Positions 1 to 5,689 of a stretch of DNA of 7,610 bases are shown in pieces. The number at the start of each line of letters is the position of its first letter. The first letter of the stretch is position 1. Below the pieces are notes generated by a model. That model did no database searches. It saw only the letters and a program-made list of their open reading frames with translations, and was not told the origin of the DNA. The stretch is from CAZIRF01 sp964541755 (GTDB lineage: Bacteria; Spirochaetota; Spirochaetia; Treponematales; Breznakiellaceae). The stretch is from positions 1 to 7,610 of the forward strand of contig CAZIRF010000073.1 in NCBI GenBank assembly GCA_964541755.1. Direction: 5' to 3'. The position numbers and the translations under genes are program-made.

Positions 1-2
1 AC

Positions 3-257
3 CTGATTGTGGCCGGTTCTGCCGGTATTTGCCACCTGGGCTTTCCCGCAGGTCTGGGCTGGAATGCCATCGCCGTCGCCCTCGTGGCCGCAAACCGCCC
101 CCTGGCCATCTTCCCGGCGGCCCTCCTCTTCGCATGGCTCGACGCCGGGACGCAGGCGGCAATACTCTCGACAGGTATGGGGCAGAACAGCCGGAGCTTC
201 CTCGTGGCCGCCGTGTTTCTCTTCGTCACCATGCGAAGACGCCGGAGGCCCGCATGA
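3..257 (+). CDS. ABC transporter permease, nucleoside/simple-sugar type (C-terminal part, cut by window edge)
   Basis: This is the last 84 codons of a gene whose 5' end lies outside the window; the frame is open from base 3 to the TGA at 255-257. The protein is very hydrophobic. It carries the stretch GLGWNAIAVALVAANRPLA (about residues 19-37 of the visible part), which matches the G-(F/W)-x-(A/G)-IAVAL-x-(G/A)-x-x-x-P block near the C-terminus of inner-membrane permeases of the BPD_transp_2 family, such as the NupP/YufP subunits that work with BmpA/PnrA-type binding proteins. The likely role is one of two membrane subunits of an importer for nucleosides or simple sugars. It ends in a run of arginines at the cytoplasmic tail. 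Its stop codon overlaps the start of the next permease (ATGA), so the two are co-translated. The ATPase and binding protein would be expected upstream. The substrate cannot be read from this fragment. Confidence 0.8.
   Translation: MIVAGSAGICHLGFPAGLGWNAIAVALVAANRPLAIFPAALLFAWLDAGTQAAILSTGMGQNSRSFLVAAVFLFVTMRRRRRPA
244..248 (+). promoter_or_regulatory. Shine-Dalgarno GGAGG of second permease
   Basis: GGAGG lies 5 nt before the ATG at 254, inside the end of the upstream permease gene. It decides the start codon and shows that this organism does use SD pairing for genes inside operons, in contrast to several unit-leading genes in this window. Confidence 0.7.
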
Positions 258-1171
258 TTGAACGCATCGTGTACGGCTTTTTACCCTATGCCCTCGCCTC
301 GAGCGGGGCCCTGGCAAGCGAACTCGCCGGCTCCTTGGCCGTCTTCACGGACGGCTTCATGCAGCTGGGGGGCTTTGTCTTCTGGGTGATCGCGACCGGC
401 TCGCAGTCCCTCCTCTTGGGGGGCTTCGCGGCAATGTCCGTAGCGGGGCTCCTCGCCTGGCTCCTGGGCCGGTGGACCCGCGCCAGCGGCTCGAACCCCT
501 TCATCACCGCACTCGCGGTCAATGCCGCGGCTTCGGCTTTGACGGACAGCCTCTCGGGGCTCCTGTACGGCAAGCGCGGCGAGCTCCTGCCGCCGGCAGA
601 CAGCCTGCTCTTTGCCGCTTCAAAGGAAGGAGGACTGTGGGCCGATATCGGCCGTCTTGCATCCTCGCCGCTCGTATGGCTTTCAATCGCCTCTCTCGCC
701 GGCCTCGCGGTCTTTCTCTCGTACAGCAGAAGAGGGCTGTGGCTGCGCGCCGCGGGCCGTTCGCCGCGGGCCCTTGAAGAACGGGGTATTGCGGTCGCCC
801 CGCTCAGAGACCTGGCCTGGGTTCTTGCGGGCGCCGGGGCAGCCCTTGCCGGGGCCATCCTCGTGTGGCGTTTGGCCGCCTTTACGCCGTCGGTAGCATC
901 CGGCCGGGGCTGGATCGCCCTGGCCATCGTCTTCATGGGCCAGCGACGCCTTGTCGGCATGATCGCCGCGTCCCTCGTCTTTTCACTGGCAGAACTCTTG
1001 GCCGTGGAATCGCGGCTCTTCGCCGCCCTGCCACCGGCCCTCTTGCAGGCGGCCCCCTCACTCCTGGCCCTCGTCCTCTATGCGCTGCAATCATACTCGC
1101 TAAAAGACCGTACTACGGGATCTCACAAAGCCGGGGAACAGCGCCCAAAACGAATCTTTGGGCGAAGGTGA
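254..1171 (+). CDS. ABC transporter permease, nucleoside/simple-sugar type (second permease subunit)
   Basis: A 305-residue integral membrane protein, the normal size for NupQ/YufQ-type permeases. The ATG at 254 overlaps the previous stop and has GGAGG at 244-248 with a 5-nt spacer, which fixes the start although the frame is open further upstream. Family marks: FTDGFMQLGGF (residues 31-41), equivalent to the EG(L/I)MLxGAF block of TM2; NPFITALAVN (81-90); the cytoplasmic coupling-helix region LRAAGRSPRALEERGI (164-179), equivalent to LRAxGxNPxAAxxxGI, which contacts the ATPase; and GRGWIALAIVFMGQ (217-230), equivalent to GRGFIALAxxIFG. About eight to nine hydrophobic segments alternate with short loops. 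It pairs with the upstream permease to form the membrane channel of a BmpA/PnrA-type importer. The basic, hydrophilic tail after residue 283 is longer than I expect and may be poorly conserved. The gene ends the operon and converges on the next gene with a 17-bp gap. Confidence 0.86.
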   Translation: MIERIVYGFLPYALASSGALASELAGSLAVFTDGFMQLGGFVFWVIATGSQSLLLGGFAAMSVAGLLAWLLGRWTRASGSNPFITALAVNAAASALTDSLSGLLYGKRGELLPPADSLLFAASKEGGLWADIGRLASSPLVWLSIASLAGLAVFLSYSRRGLWLRAAGRSPRALEERGIAVAPLRDLAWVLAGAGAALAGAILVWRLAAFTPSVASGRGWIALAIVFMGQRRLVGMIAASLVFSLAELLAVESRLFAALPPALLQAAPSLLALVLYALQSYSLKDRTTGSHKAGEQRPKRIFGRR

Positions 1172-1190
1172 AGGGTGTCGGGACGCCTTT
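1171..1190. terminator. Possible short bidirectional terminator between convergent genes
   Basis: AAGGGTGT and ACGCCTTT can pair around a CGGG loop (8 bp including two G-U wobbles), starting on the last base of the permease stop and ending inside the stop codon of the convergent hydrolase gene. There is only a very short T/A run on either side, so this is a weak candidate. Its placement in a 17-bp convergent gap is the main reason to list it. Confidence 0.25.
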
Positions 1191-2091
1191 AATCGTCGAG
1201 GACGAAGCGGGCCCCCGCATGGAGCGGCTTCCAGGCAGGACAGGACTCTTTAAGGCGCGACAGGGCCGCGGCCCCCGTGCAATGGCCCAGGGCGGCAAGG
1301 GCAATGCGGCTATCGTTTAAAAAGTCAATCGTCTCGTCAATGCGGGCTGCATCGGCTTCGACGAGGTGGGAACCGCCAAAGACTGCAGAGAGGGGTTTGT
1401 CAAAGAGTTCCCCAATGGTTTCGATCATATTCATGATCCCCGGGTGGGCGCAACCGATGACGAGGGCGAGACTCTCGCCCATATCGAGGACGAGGGCGTG
1501 CTCGTCGGCAAAGTCATCCTGCCGGTATACGCCGTTCTCTTCAAGCTGCATGCGCGCGGCTATTGACTCCTGCGGATAGCGCCGGAAAAAGCCCCCGACA
1601 AGCGAAATCCCCGGCTCGATTTCACAGACATAGGGGCCGCTTGTGCCCTGCCCGGTATACCGGACATCCAGATTTGCCGCTTTGGCATCGCCCTCGCTCC
1701 AGGACGCCTCGATAAAGCGATTGTTCCCCGGCTCGATAGACCACTTTGGCACAAAGAACCCCGTCCCCAGCCAGAGCGGGGTATGCGGGCGCAGAAAGCG
1801 CGTATCGCGAGGGCCCTCCACGGCCCGGGCGTCCCGAAAAAAAGGAGCGAAGAGTGAGGTAAGCCCGTTCGCGTGGTCGTAGTGTCCGTGGGATATGACC
1901 ACGTGATCGGCCGCGGCAGGATCCACCCCGAGAGCCCCGGCATTTGCGAGGAAGAGGGGGCTGCGCCCCGTATCGAAAAGGATGCGTACCGAAGCGTGTT
2001 CTATCCAAAATGAGAGGCCGTGTTCGACAGCGAGAGAAGTAGCGCCCGATGGGGCGGGTGAATTGTCCACCAGACAGGTGATGTTGGTCAT
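1189..2091 (-). CDS. Metallo-beta-lactamase-fold hydrolase (COG1237-like)
   Basis: A 300-residue MBL-fold protein. Motifs in order: LFDTG (38-42); the metal-binding signature SHGHYDHANG (67-76), giving H68, H70, D72 and H73; GCAHPGIMN (213-221), with H216 as the next likely metal ligand; FGGSHL (238-243); and GHCTG (269-273), with H270 near the C-terminus. The combination HGHYDHxxG plus GC(A/S)HPGI plus FGGxHL is typical of the COG1237 group, which includes archaeal enzymes annotated as 7,8-dihydropterin-6-methyl-aminobenzene-phosphate synthase-like; the true substrate of most bacterial members is unknown. No signal peptide is visible, so it is probably cytoplasmic. The frame stays open to 2178, but I chose ATG 2091 because residues before MTNITCLVDN look non-conserved and a TTGACA-17-CAGGAT promoter sits just before it; ATG 2100 is the alternative. 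It is divergent from the 2H phosphoesterase gene and convergent with the permease operon. Confidence 0.85.
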   Translation of the reverse strand: MTNITCLVDNSPAPSGATSLAVEHGLSFWIEHASVRILFDTGRSPLFLANAGALGVDPAAADHVVISHGHYDHANGLTSLFAPFFRDARAVEGPRDTRFLRPHTPLWLGTGFFVPKWSIEPGNNRFIEASWSEGDAKAANLDVRYTGQGTSGPYVCEIEPGISLVGGFFRRYPQESIAARMQLEENGVYRQDDFADEHALVLDMGESLALVIGCAHPGIMNMIETIGELFDKPLSAVFGGSHLVEADAARIDETIDFLNDSRIALAALGHCTGAAALSRLKESCPAWKPLHAGARFVLDD

Positions 2092-2098
2092 TCCAAAC

Positions 2099-2127
2099 AT
2101 CCTGCGCACCCGGCATCCTTCTGTCAA
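2099..2127 (-). promoter_or_regulatory. Promoter of MBL hydrolase gene (leaderless type)
   Basis: Reading the minus strand, a perfect -35 TTGACA (2127-2122) is followed by 17 nt and CAGGAT (2104-2099, 3/6 to TATAAT), then 7 nt and the ATG at 2091. Transcription would begin at or next to the start codon. The AGGA in this region could act as an SD only if the transcript started further upstream. Confidence 0.45.
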
Positions 2128-2149
2128 TACCCGAAGCGGCCGAATGCCC

Positions 2150-2178
2150 TTGCGCCCTGCGCCGCGAGCGTTTAGCAT
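2150..2178 (+). promoter_or_regulatory. Promoter of 2H phosphoesterase gene (leaderless type)
   Basis: TTGCGC (2150-2155), 17 nt, TAGCAT (2173-2178, 4/6 to TATAAT), then GGCGGC and the ATG at 2185. The in-frame TAG of the -10 itself blocks any earlier start, and there is no SD. The -35 is weak (3/6). It is back-to-back with the promoter of the divergent hydrolase gene, whose -35 is 22 bp away. Confidence 0.4.
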
Positions 2179-2184
2179 GGCGGC

Positions 2185-2766
2185 ATGAAGACATCCCGCT
2201 CAAATGGTCCCACCCACTTCCTCGCCATCCCCCTCGACGAAGATCATGCAGCCGAAATCGGCTTCTACCGCGCCTGGATGCGCGAGCGCTACCAGTGCCG
2301 CTCCGGCCAGCGTACGCCCTCCCACATCACCCTTATCCCCCCCTTTCGTGCGGGCGCTTTGGACGGGGGCTCCCTGTCGCAGGACAGTGAAAGGCTCTTG
2401 GAGGCCCTTCTATTCCATGCTGATAGTCTTCCCCGCGCCTTCACCGCAGGGGTGGCGGGCTTCGGTGCCTTTGGCGAGCGCAGCCTCTATGCCCGGGTCC
2501 TCCCCGACCCGCGTTGGGACGAACTGAGGGACGCGGTACGAAAGGCGCTCGCGGGAGATTTCAGACTCCCGCCCCCCGGCACGGCCTTCGTTCCGCACCT
2601 CACGATCGCAAACCGCGACATCCCCCCGGGGGCAGTCGCGAGCGCCCTGGCGTATCTCTCGCAACAGGAGCTTGCCTTCACCTTTGATGTCGAGCGGGTG
2701 AGCCTCTACGAAATGCGCGAGGGGCTCTGGGAAGAGACGGCAGCAGTACCCCTGCGCAGTCTATAG
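2185..2766 (+). CDS. 2H phosphoesterase / 2'-5' RNA ligase (LigT/ThpR-like) family protein
   Basis: A 193-residue protein with the two HxT motifs that define the 2H superfamily: SHITLIPPF (His47, Thr49) and PHLTIANRD (His138, Thr140), spaced about 90 residues apart as in LigT/ThpR and cyclic-phosphodiesterase members. The two histidines act as general acid and base on 2',3'-cyclic phosphates or 2'-5' linkages in RNA or nucleotides. The N-terminal strand THFLAIPLDED (10-20) is the usual first beta strand, so the ATG at 2185 must be close to the true start. A TAG in frame at 2173 excludes an earlier one. No SD precedes the ATG. The second half (EERVS-like strand at 169-175, VERVSLY) fits the family's final core strand. 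It is a soluble cytoplasmic enzyme by appearance. The biological substrate is unknown: tRNA-splicing-type ligase activity, cyclic-nucleotide hydrolysis or NAD-related phosphoesters are all possible within the family. Confidence 0.85.
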   Translation: MKTSRSNGPTHFLAIPLDEDHAAEIGFYRAWMRERYQCRSGQRTPSHITLIPPFRAGALDGGSLSQDSERLLEALLFHADSLPRAFTAGVAGFGAFGERSLYARVLPDPRWDELRDAVRKALAGDFRLPPPGTAFVPHLTIANRDIPPGAVASALAYLSQQELAFTFDVERVSLYEMREGLWEETAAVPLRSL

Positions 2767-2806
2767 CCCGGACAGCCCTGCAAGCGGGTTGCTGTTGGGA
2801 CAGTCC

Positions 2807-3457
2807 TCAAGCAAGCCTGGCGAGCAGGCCCTTGAGCTCGTAAATACTGCGAATACTCGCAATACCAAGCGCGGCCGCACGCTCCCGGTCCAGCCCGAAC
2901 TCATCTATCTGTACGCCCTTGCCGCCCAATTCGGTCCACGGCACGAGGTACTTGAGGTAGTCGTCGACAAAGAGGGTCTCTTCCACCCGGTATCCCGATG
3001 AGGACAGGGCCGCTTCAAAGGCCTCGCGGGCGGGCTTGCCCCGCCCTTCGAGCCGGTCAAGGTCCCAGATATCAAGGAAGATGTCCTTAATACCAAAGAA
3101 ACCCAGTACGCGCTCGGCATGAATGGCCGGGCCGTTGGTAAGAAGGGTCATGGGGAGACCCAGAGACAGGAGGTAGTCGCGCAGCTTCGGGTCTTCATTG
3201 AGTTCTTCGAGCTCATGGTCGGGATGGATGGCCTCGTAGTAGCCGCGGGTGTCGCAGAGGCCGTGTTCCCGCTTGAGCCACTCGAGGGTCGTCCCGTAGA
3301 GGTCTCGCCGCTTCTCGCGCAGGGCGACTGCCTCCTCATAGGGCAGGCCCAGAAAACCCGCGACGTAGTGCTTCATGCGCTCGGTCATGCCGGCATCCAT
3401 CCCGTCCGAGGCGGGATAGATCGTGTTGTCCATATCGAGAAGGAGGTGCTTGATCAT
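2807..3457 (-). CDS. HAD-superfamily hydrolase, pyrimidine 5'-nucleotidase-like
   Basis: A 216-residue HAD phosphatase. Motif I is LDMDNTIYP (residues 7-15) with nucleophile Asp8, acid/base Asp10 and Thr12; motif II is LLTNG (105-109) with Thr107; the motif III lysine is in GRGKPAREAF (Lys141); motif IV is FVDDYLKYL (163-171) with Asp165 and Asp166 binding magnesium. The helical cap between motifs I and II contains LYGTTLEWL (53-61), typical of the Sdt1/Phm8-like pyrimidine 5'-nucleotidase group, which dephosphorylates nucleoside monophosphates. The exact substrate is inferred. I start at ATG 3457 because MIKHLLLDMDNT puts motif I at the usual distance from the N-terminus; the frame is open 12 codons further upstream, but that stretch is the preceding gene's terminator. 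The ATG has no SD and lies 7 nt after a TATACT -10. The gene converges with the 2H phosphoesterase gene across about 40 bp. Confidence 0.88.
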   Translation of the reverse strand: MIKHLLLDMDNTIYPASDGMDAGMTERMKHYVAGFLGLPYEEAVALREKRRDLYGTTLEWLKREHGLCDTRGYYEAIHPDHELEELNEDPKLRDYLLSLGLPMTLLTNGPAIHAERVLGFFGIKDIFLDIWDLDRLEGRGKPAREAFEAALSSSGYRVEETLFVDDYLKYLVPWTELGGKGVQIDEFGLDRERAAALGIASIRSIYELKGLLARLA

Positions 3458-3464
3458 CGGGACG

Positions 3465-3493
3465 AGTATACAAAAAAGCCCCCCGAAGGTCAC
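3465..3493 (-). promoter_or_regulatory. Promoter of HAD gene, embedded in upstream terminator (leaderless type)
   Basis: Minus strand: GTGACC (3493-3488, 4/6 to TTGACA), 17 nt, TATACT (3470-3465, 5/6 to TATAAT), then CGTCCCG and the ATG at 3457. The -35 falls in the loop of the lipoprotein gene's terminator hairpin, and the spacer is the hairpin's descending arm plus its T-tract. The predicted start of transcription coincides with the ATG. Confidence 0.55.
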
Positions 3494-3503
3494 CCGGGGG
3501 GCT
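3472..3503 (-). terminator. Strong rho-independent terminator of lipoprotein gene
   Basis: On the minus strand AGCCCCCC pairs with GGGGGGCT (plus one inner C-G pair) around a loop of about 9 nt, followed by TTTTTT and G. It begins 19 nt after the lipoprotein stop codon at 3523. This is a textbook intrinsic terminator and the only unambiguous one in the window. Confidence 0.88.
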
Positions 3504-3522
3504 CAAACACAATGGACTACGT

Positions 3523-4140
3523 TTATTCGGGCAGGTCGAACTCGCCGCGTACGCGCGTAACCATGTCGTGAGCGGCCGTGAGCTTCTTCATCTCGTCGCT
3601 GTCGAGCTCAGTGCGGGCCTCTGCCATCTCCTTGCGGGTCTGGGCCAATTCGGCCTCTGCCGCCTCCTTCTCCTCGCCTTCAAGGCCGGAGAGATCAATA
3701 TCATCGAGTTCGGCAAGGCCCTCGTCGAGGCCCGAAAGGAGTTCGGTACCCAGGCCCTGCATGCGAACAGCGAGGAGGACCGTTGAAATACGGTTGAAGT
3801 CTTCAAACGAGTACTTTGTCTCTGCCTCGACGACCTTCTTGAGGTTGATGCCCGTCTCCATGGCCTGTATGAGGGCGGAATAGGGGACTTCAAAGTAGAC
3901 ATCGGGGTGTTTCTTGGACAGGGCCTCAACCGCGCGGTAAAAATCACGCACTTCCCCTTCGCTCATGGCGAAGTTGGCCGGATCGAAATCCGCTTCATTG
4001 CCCTCGACGGATTCAAAGGACTTGGCGGTCTCTGCCATGTTGGAGAGGTTCTCGCCCAGGCTCTTGATCTCCTTGATCTTGCTGCAACCGGTGAAAGCCA
4101 ATGAGGCAACAACGAAGGAGAACACCACTACATTCTTCAT
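3523..4140 (-). CDS. Predicted lipoprotein of unknown function, acidic, helical
   Basis: A 205-residue protein that I do not recognise. The N-terminus MKNVVVFSFVVASLAFTGC is a lipoprotein signal peptide: one lysine, a hydrophobic core of about 14 residues, then FTGC with the lipidated cysteine at position 19. Phe at -3 departs from the classic L(A/S)GC lipobox. The mature part is rich in Glu, Asp, Ala and Lys. It has a mid-region HPDVYFEVPYSALIQAM (about 79-95) that looks folded, and a strongly acidic, heptad-like C-terminal section (about 145-195) suggesting a coiled coil. It is probably membrane-anchored on the periplasmic face or the cell surface. The ATG at 4140 is chosen because AAGGAG sits 5 nt upstream; GTG at 4146 is open but worse placed. 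Upstream lie tandem repeats, a promoter and a long palindrome; downstream a strong terminator makes it a single-gene unit. Confidence 0.72.
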   Translation of the reverse strand: MKNVVVFSFVVASLAFTGCSKIKEIKSLGENLSNMAETAKSFESVEGNEADFDPANFAMSEGEVRDFYRAVEALSKKHPDVYFEVPYSALIQAMETGINLKKVVEAETKYSFEDFNRISTVLLAVRMQGLGTELLSGLDEGLAELDDIDLSGLEGEEKEAAEAELAQTRKEMAEARTELDSDEMKKLTAAHDMVTRVRGEFDLPE

Positions 4141-4145
4141 ACACA

Positions 4146-4151
4146 CTCCTT
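4146..4151 (-). promoter_or_regulatory. Shine-Dalgarno AAGGAG of lipoprotein gene
   Basis: AAGGAG on the minus strand with a 5-nt spacer (TGTGT) to the ATG at 4140. It decides the start. It begins 3 nt after the end of the long palindrome, so folding of that palindrome in the leader could affect ribosome access. Confidence 0.75.
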
Positions 4152-4154
4152 CAA

Positions 4155-4188
4155 GGCAATTATAAAATCGGTCATTTTCATAATTGCC
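4155..4188 (-). repeat. 34-bp near-perfect palindrome overlapping a TATAAT, upstream of lipoprotein gene
   Basis: GGCAATTAT (4155-4163) is matched exactly by ATAATTGCC (4180-4188), and inside these AAAAT (4164-4168) pairs with ATTTT (4174-4178) around the loop CGGTC, with one unpaired base at 4179: 14 paired positions. On the minus strand it contains TATAAT (4164-4159). If that is a -10, transcription would start just before the SD and the palindrome would be an operator. If transcription starts upstream, it is a leader hairpin ending just before the SD. There is no T-tract, so it is not a terminator. Confidence 0.65.
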
Positions 4189-4214
4189 TCCTCTACTTGG
4201 GGTATTACGCCCCC

Positions 4215-4243
4215 AGTATAGTACATGCGCGAAAAACTATCAG
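4215..4243 (-). promoter_or_regulatory. Candidate upstream promoter of lipoprotein gene
   Basis: Minus strand: CTGATA (4243-4238, 4/6 to TTGACA), 17 nt, TATACT (4220-4215, 5/6 to TATAAT). A start about 7 nt downstream would give a leader near 70 nt containing both the CTGGGG/CCCCAAG-type hairpin around 4198-4215 and the long palindrome. Two ATCAAGG repeats (4259-4253 and 4250-4244) abut the -35. Confidence 0.4.
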
Positions 4244-4273
4244 CCTTGATACCCTTGATCTTCCCGAAAAAGC

Positions 4274-5617
4274 CTACATGCCGCCCATACGGGCCATCAT
4301 GGCCTGTGCCTGGGCGGGGTTGCGCGAAAGTTTGGCCATCTTCTTCATCATGGTGCGGGTCTTCTCGAACTTCTTCAAGAGGCGCGCCACTTCGCCCACC
4401 GAGGTACCGGAGCCCGCGGCGATGCGCTTGCGGCGAGAGGGGCCGATCATGAGGTGATTTTTGCGCTCTTTCTTCGTCATGGACGAGAGGATGGCCTCCT
4501 GGACGACGAGTTCGCGGGTATCGATATCTTCCTCGCGCAGCTGGCCGGCCATGCCGGGGATCATGTCCATCATGGACTTGAGGTTGCCCATCTTCTTTAC
4601 CTTGCGGATCTGCTCGAGCCAGTCCTCGAGGGTAAAGTTGTCCTTTTCGATCTTGGTCTGGAGGGCGAGGGCCTCCTCCTGGTCGACGACTTCCTGGGCC
4701 TTCTCGACGAGGGAGACGACATCGCCCATGCCCAGGATGCGGCCGGCGACGCGCTCGGGGTGGAAGGGTTCGAGGTCTTCCATCTTCTCGCCGACGCCGA
4801 CGAATTTGAGGGCGGTCCCCGTAACGGTCTTGAGCGAGAGGGCCGCGCCACCGCGGGTGTCGGAGTCGAACTTGGTAAGGATGACACCGCTTAGCCCGAT
4901 TTTCTCGTTGAATTCCTTGGCGATATCGACGGCGCTCTGGCCGGTCATGGAATCGGCGACGAGGAGGAGTTCGTCGGGTTTGGCGATATCGCGGATGCGC
5001 GCGAGCTCGTCCATCATGACGGTGTCGAGCTGGAGGCGGCCGGTCGTGTCAATGATGACGGTATTGTAGCCGCCCTTTTTGGCGTGAGCCAGGGCGTTTT
5101 TGGCGACCTTTACCGGGTCTTTTGCCCCCTCCTCGCGGTAGAGGGGCACGTCGATGCGCTCTGCGAGAACGGCCAGCTGGTCGACGGCGGCCGGGCGGAC
5201 AAGGTCGGCCGCGACAAGGAGGACCTTGCGCCCTTCTTTCTTGAGGCGCAGTGCGAGCTTGCCCGAACTGGTGGTCTTGCCCGAGCCCTGGAGGCCCAGC
5301 ATGAGTATGGTCGAAAGGGTGTCGGGGCCCTTGAGGGCGAGGGTCTGTGTCGTATCACCCAGAAAGGAGACAAGGCGGTCATGGACGATCTTGACGAACT
5401 GCTGACCGGGGTTGACCGAACGCAGGACCTTCTCGCCCTTGGCCTCCTCGACGGTGGCATTTATGAAACGGCGGACAACGCGCAGGTTGACGTCGGCCTC
5501 GAGGAGGGCCATCTTGATCGCTTCGACCGCGTCGTCAATGTTCTTCTCGCTGATGGTGGCCTTGCCGCTAATGGCGCGCAGGGCATCGGAAAGCTTTGCG
5601 GAAATTTTCTCGAGCAT
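4274..5617 (-). CDS. ffh: Signal recognition particle GTPase Ffh (SRP54)
   Basis: A 447-residue protein of normal Ffh length. It binds 4.5S/SRP RNA and signal sequences of nascent membrane proteins and docks with the receptor FtsY. Domains: N domain helical bundle (1-95) with ALLEADVNL (37-45); G domain with P-loop GLQGSGKTT (108-116), DLVRPAAVDQL (138-148), DTTGR (190-194), TKFDSDTRGG (248-257) and GVGEKMEDLEPF (274-285); methionine-rich M domain (about 300-447) with MIPGM (352-356), the RNA-binding segment SRRKRIAAGSG (394-404) and a Met-rich tail ending GGM. Small departures from the common bacterial consensus are DTTGR for DTAGR, DSDTRGG for DGxxxGG and DLVRPAA for DTYRPAA. The next gene on this strand is the lipoprotein, not the rpsP often found after ffh. 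No clear SD precedes the ATG; a weak promoter is placed for a leaderless transcript. The start agrees with the family N-terminus. Confidence 0.97.
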   Translation of the reverse strand: MLEKISAKLSDALRAISGKATISEKNIDDAVEAIKMALLEADVNLRVVRRFINATVEEAKGEKVLRSVNPGQQFVKIVHDRLVSFLGDTTQTLALKGPDTLSTILMLGLQGSGKTTSSGKLALRLKKEGRKVLLVAADLVRPAAVDQLAVLAERIDVPLYREEGAKDPVKVAKNALAHAKKGGYNTVIIDTTGRLQLDTVMMDELARIRDIAKPDELLLVADSMTGQSAVDIAKEFNEKIGLSGVILTKFDSDTRGGAALSLKTVTGTALKFVGVGEKMEDLEPFHPERVAGRILGMGDVVSLVEKAQEVVDQEEALALQTKIEKDNFTLEDWLEQIRKVKKMGNLKSMMDMIPGMAGQLREEDIDTRELVVQEAILSSMTKKERKNHLMIGPSRRKRIAAGSGTSVGEVARLLKKFEKTRTMMKKMAKLSRNPAQAQAMMARMGGM

Positions 5618-5622
5618 ACCAT

Positions 5623-5652
5623 CATGTACCCCGAATCAGGGGCGCGGGTCAA
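5623..5652 (-). promoter_or_regulatory. Possible ffh promoter (leaderless type, weak -10)
   Basis: Minus strand: TTGACC (5652-5647, 5/6 to TTGACA), 18 nt, TACATG (5628-5623, only 3/6 to TATAAT), 5 nt, ATG at 5617. The -35 is good and the -10 is poor, so this rests partly on the same layout seen at other genes here. The region between the peptidase stop and the ffh start is only 72 bp, so read-through from upstream is also possible. Confidence 0.3.
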
Positions 5653-5689
5653 GGGTGAGAGCGGTCACGGAGCCCTGAGGCACAGGGAA

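Noticed and set aside
286..960. 224-codon open frame on the minus strand across the second permease
   Set aside because: It is antisense to a clear membrane permease, its product is Arg/Ser/Pro/Ala-rich without any motif, and it has no SD; a GC-rich shadow frame.
2772..2795. ACAGC/GCTGT hairpin between the convergent 2H and HAD genes as a terminator
   Set aside because: Only 5 bp with a 14-nt loop and no T-tract on either strand.
3119..3571. 150-codon plus-strand frame over the HAD gene and terminator
   Set aside because: It runs through a strong minus-strand terminator and is antisense to a gene with full HAD motifs.
4198..4215. TGGGG/CCCCA hairpin after ffh as the ffh terminator
   Set aside because: No T-tract follows on the minus strand and it directly follows a TATACT -10, so it is more likely part of the lipoprotein leader or incidental.
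5673..5687. CCCTG/CAGGG hairpin after the peptidase stop as a terminator
   Set aside because: A 5-bp stem with no T-tract; not enough to call termination before ffh.
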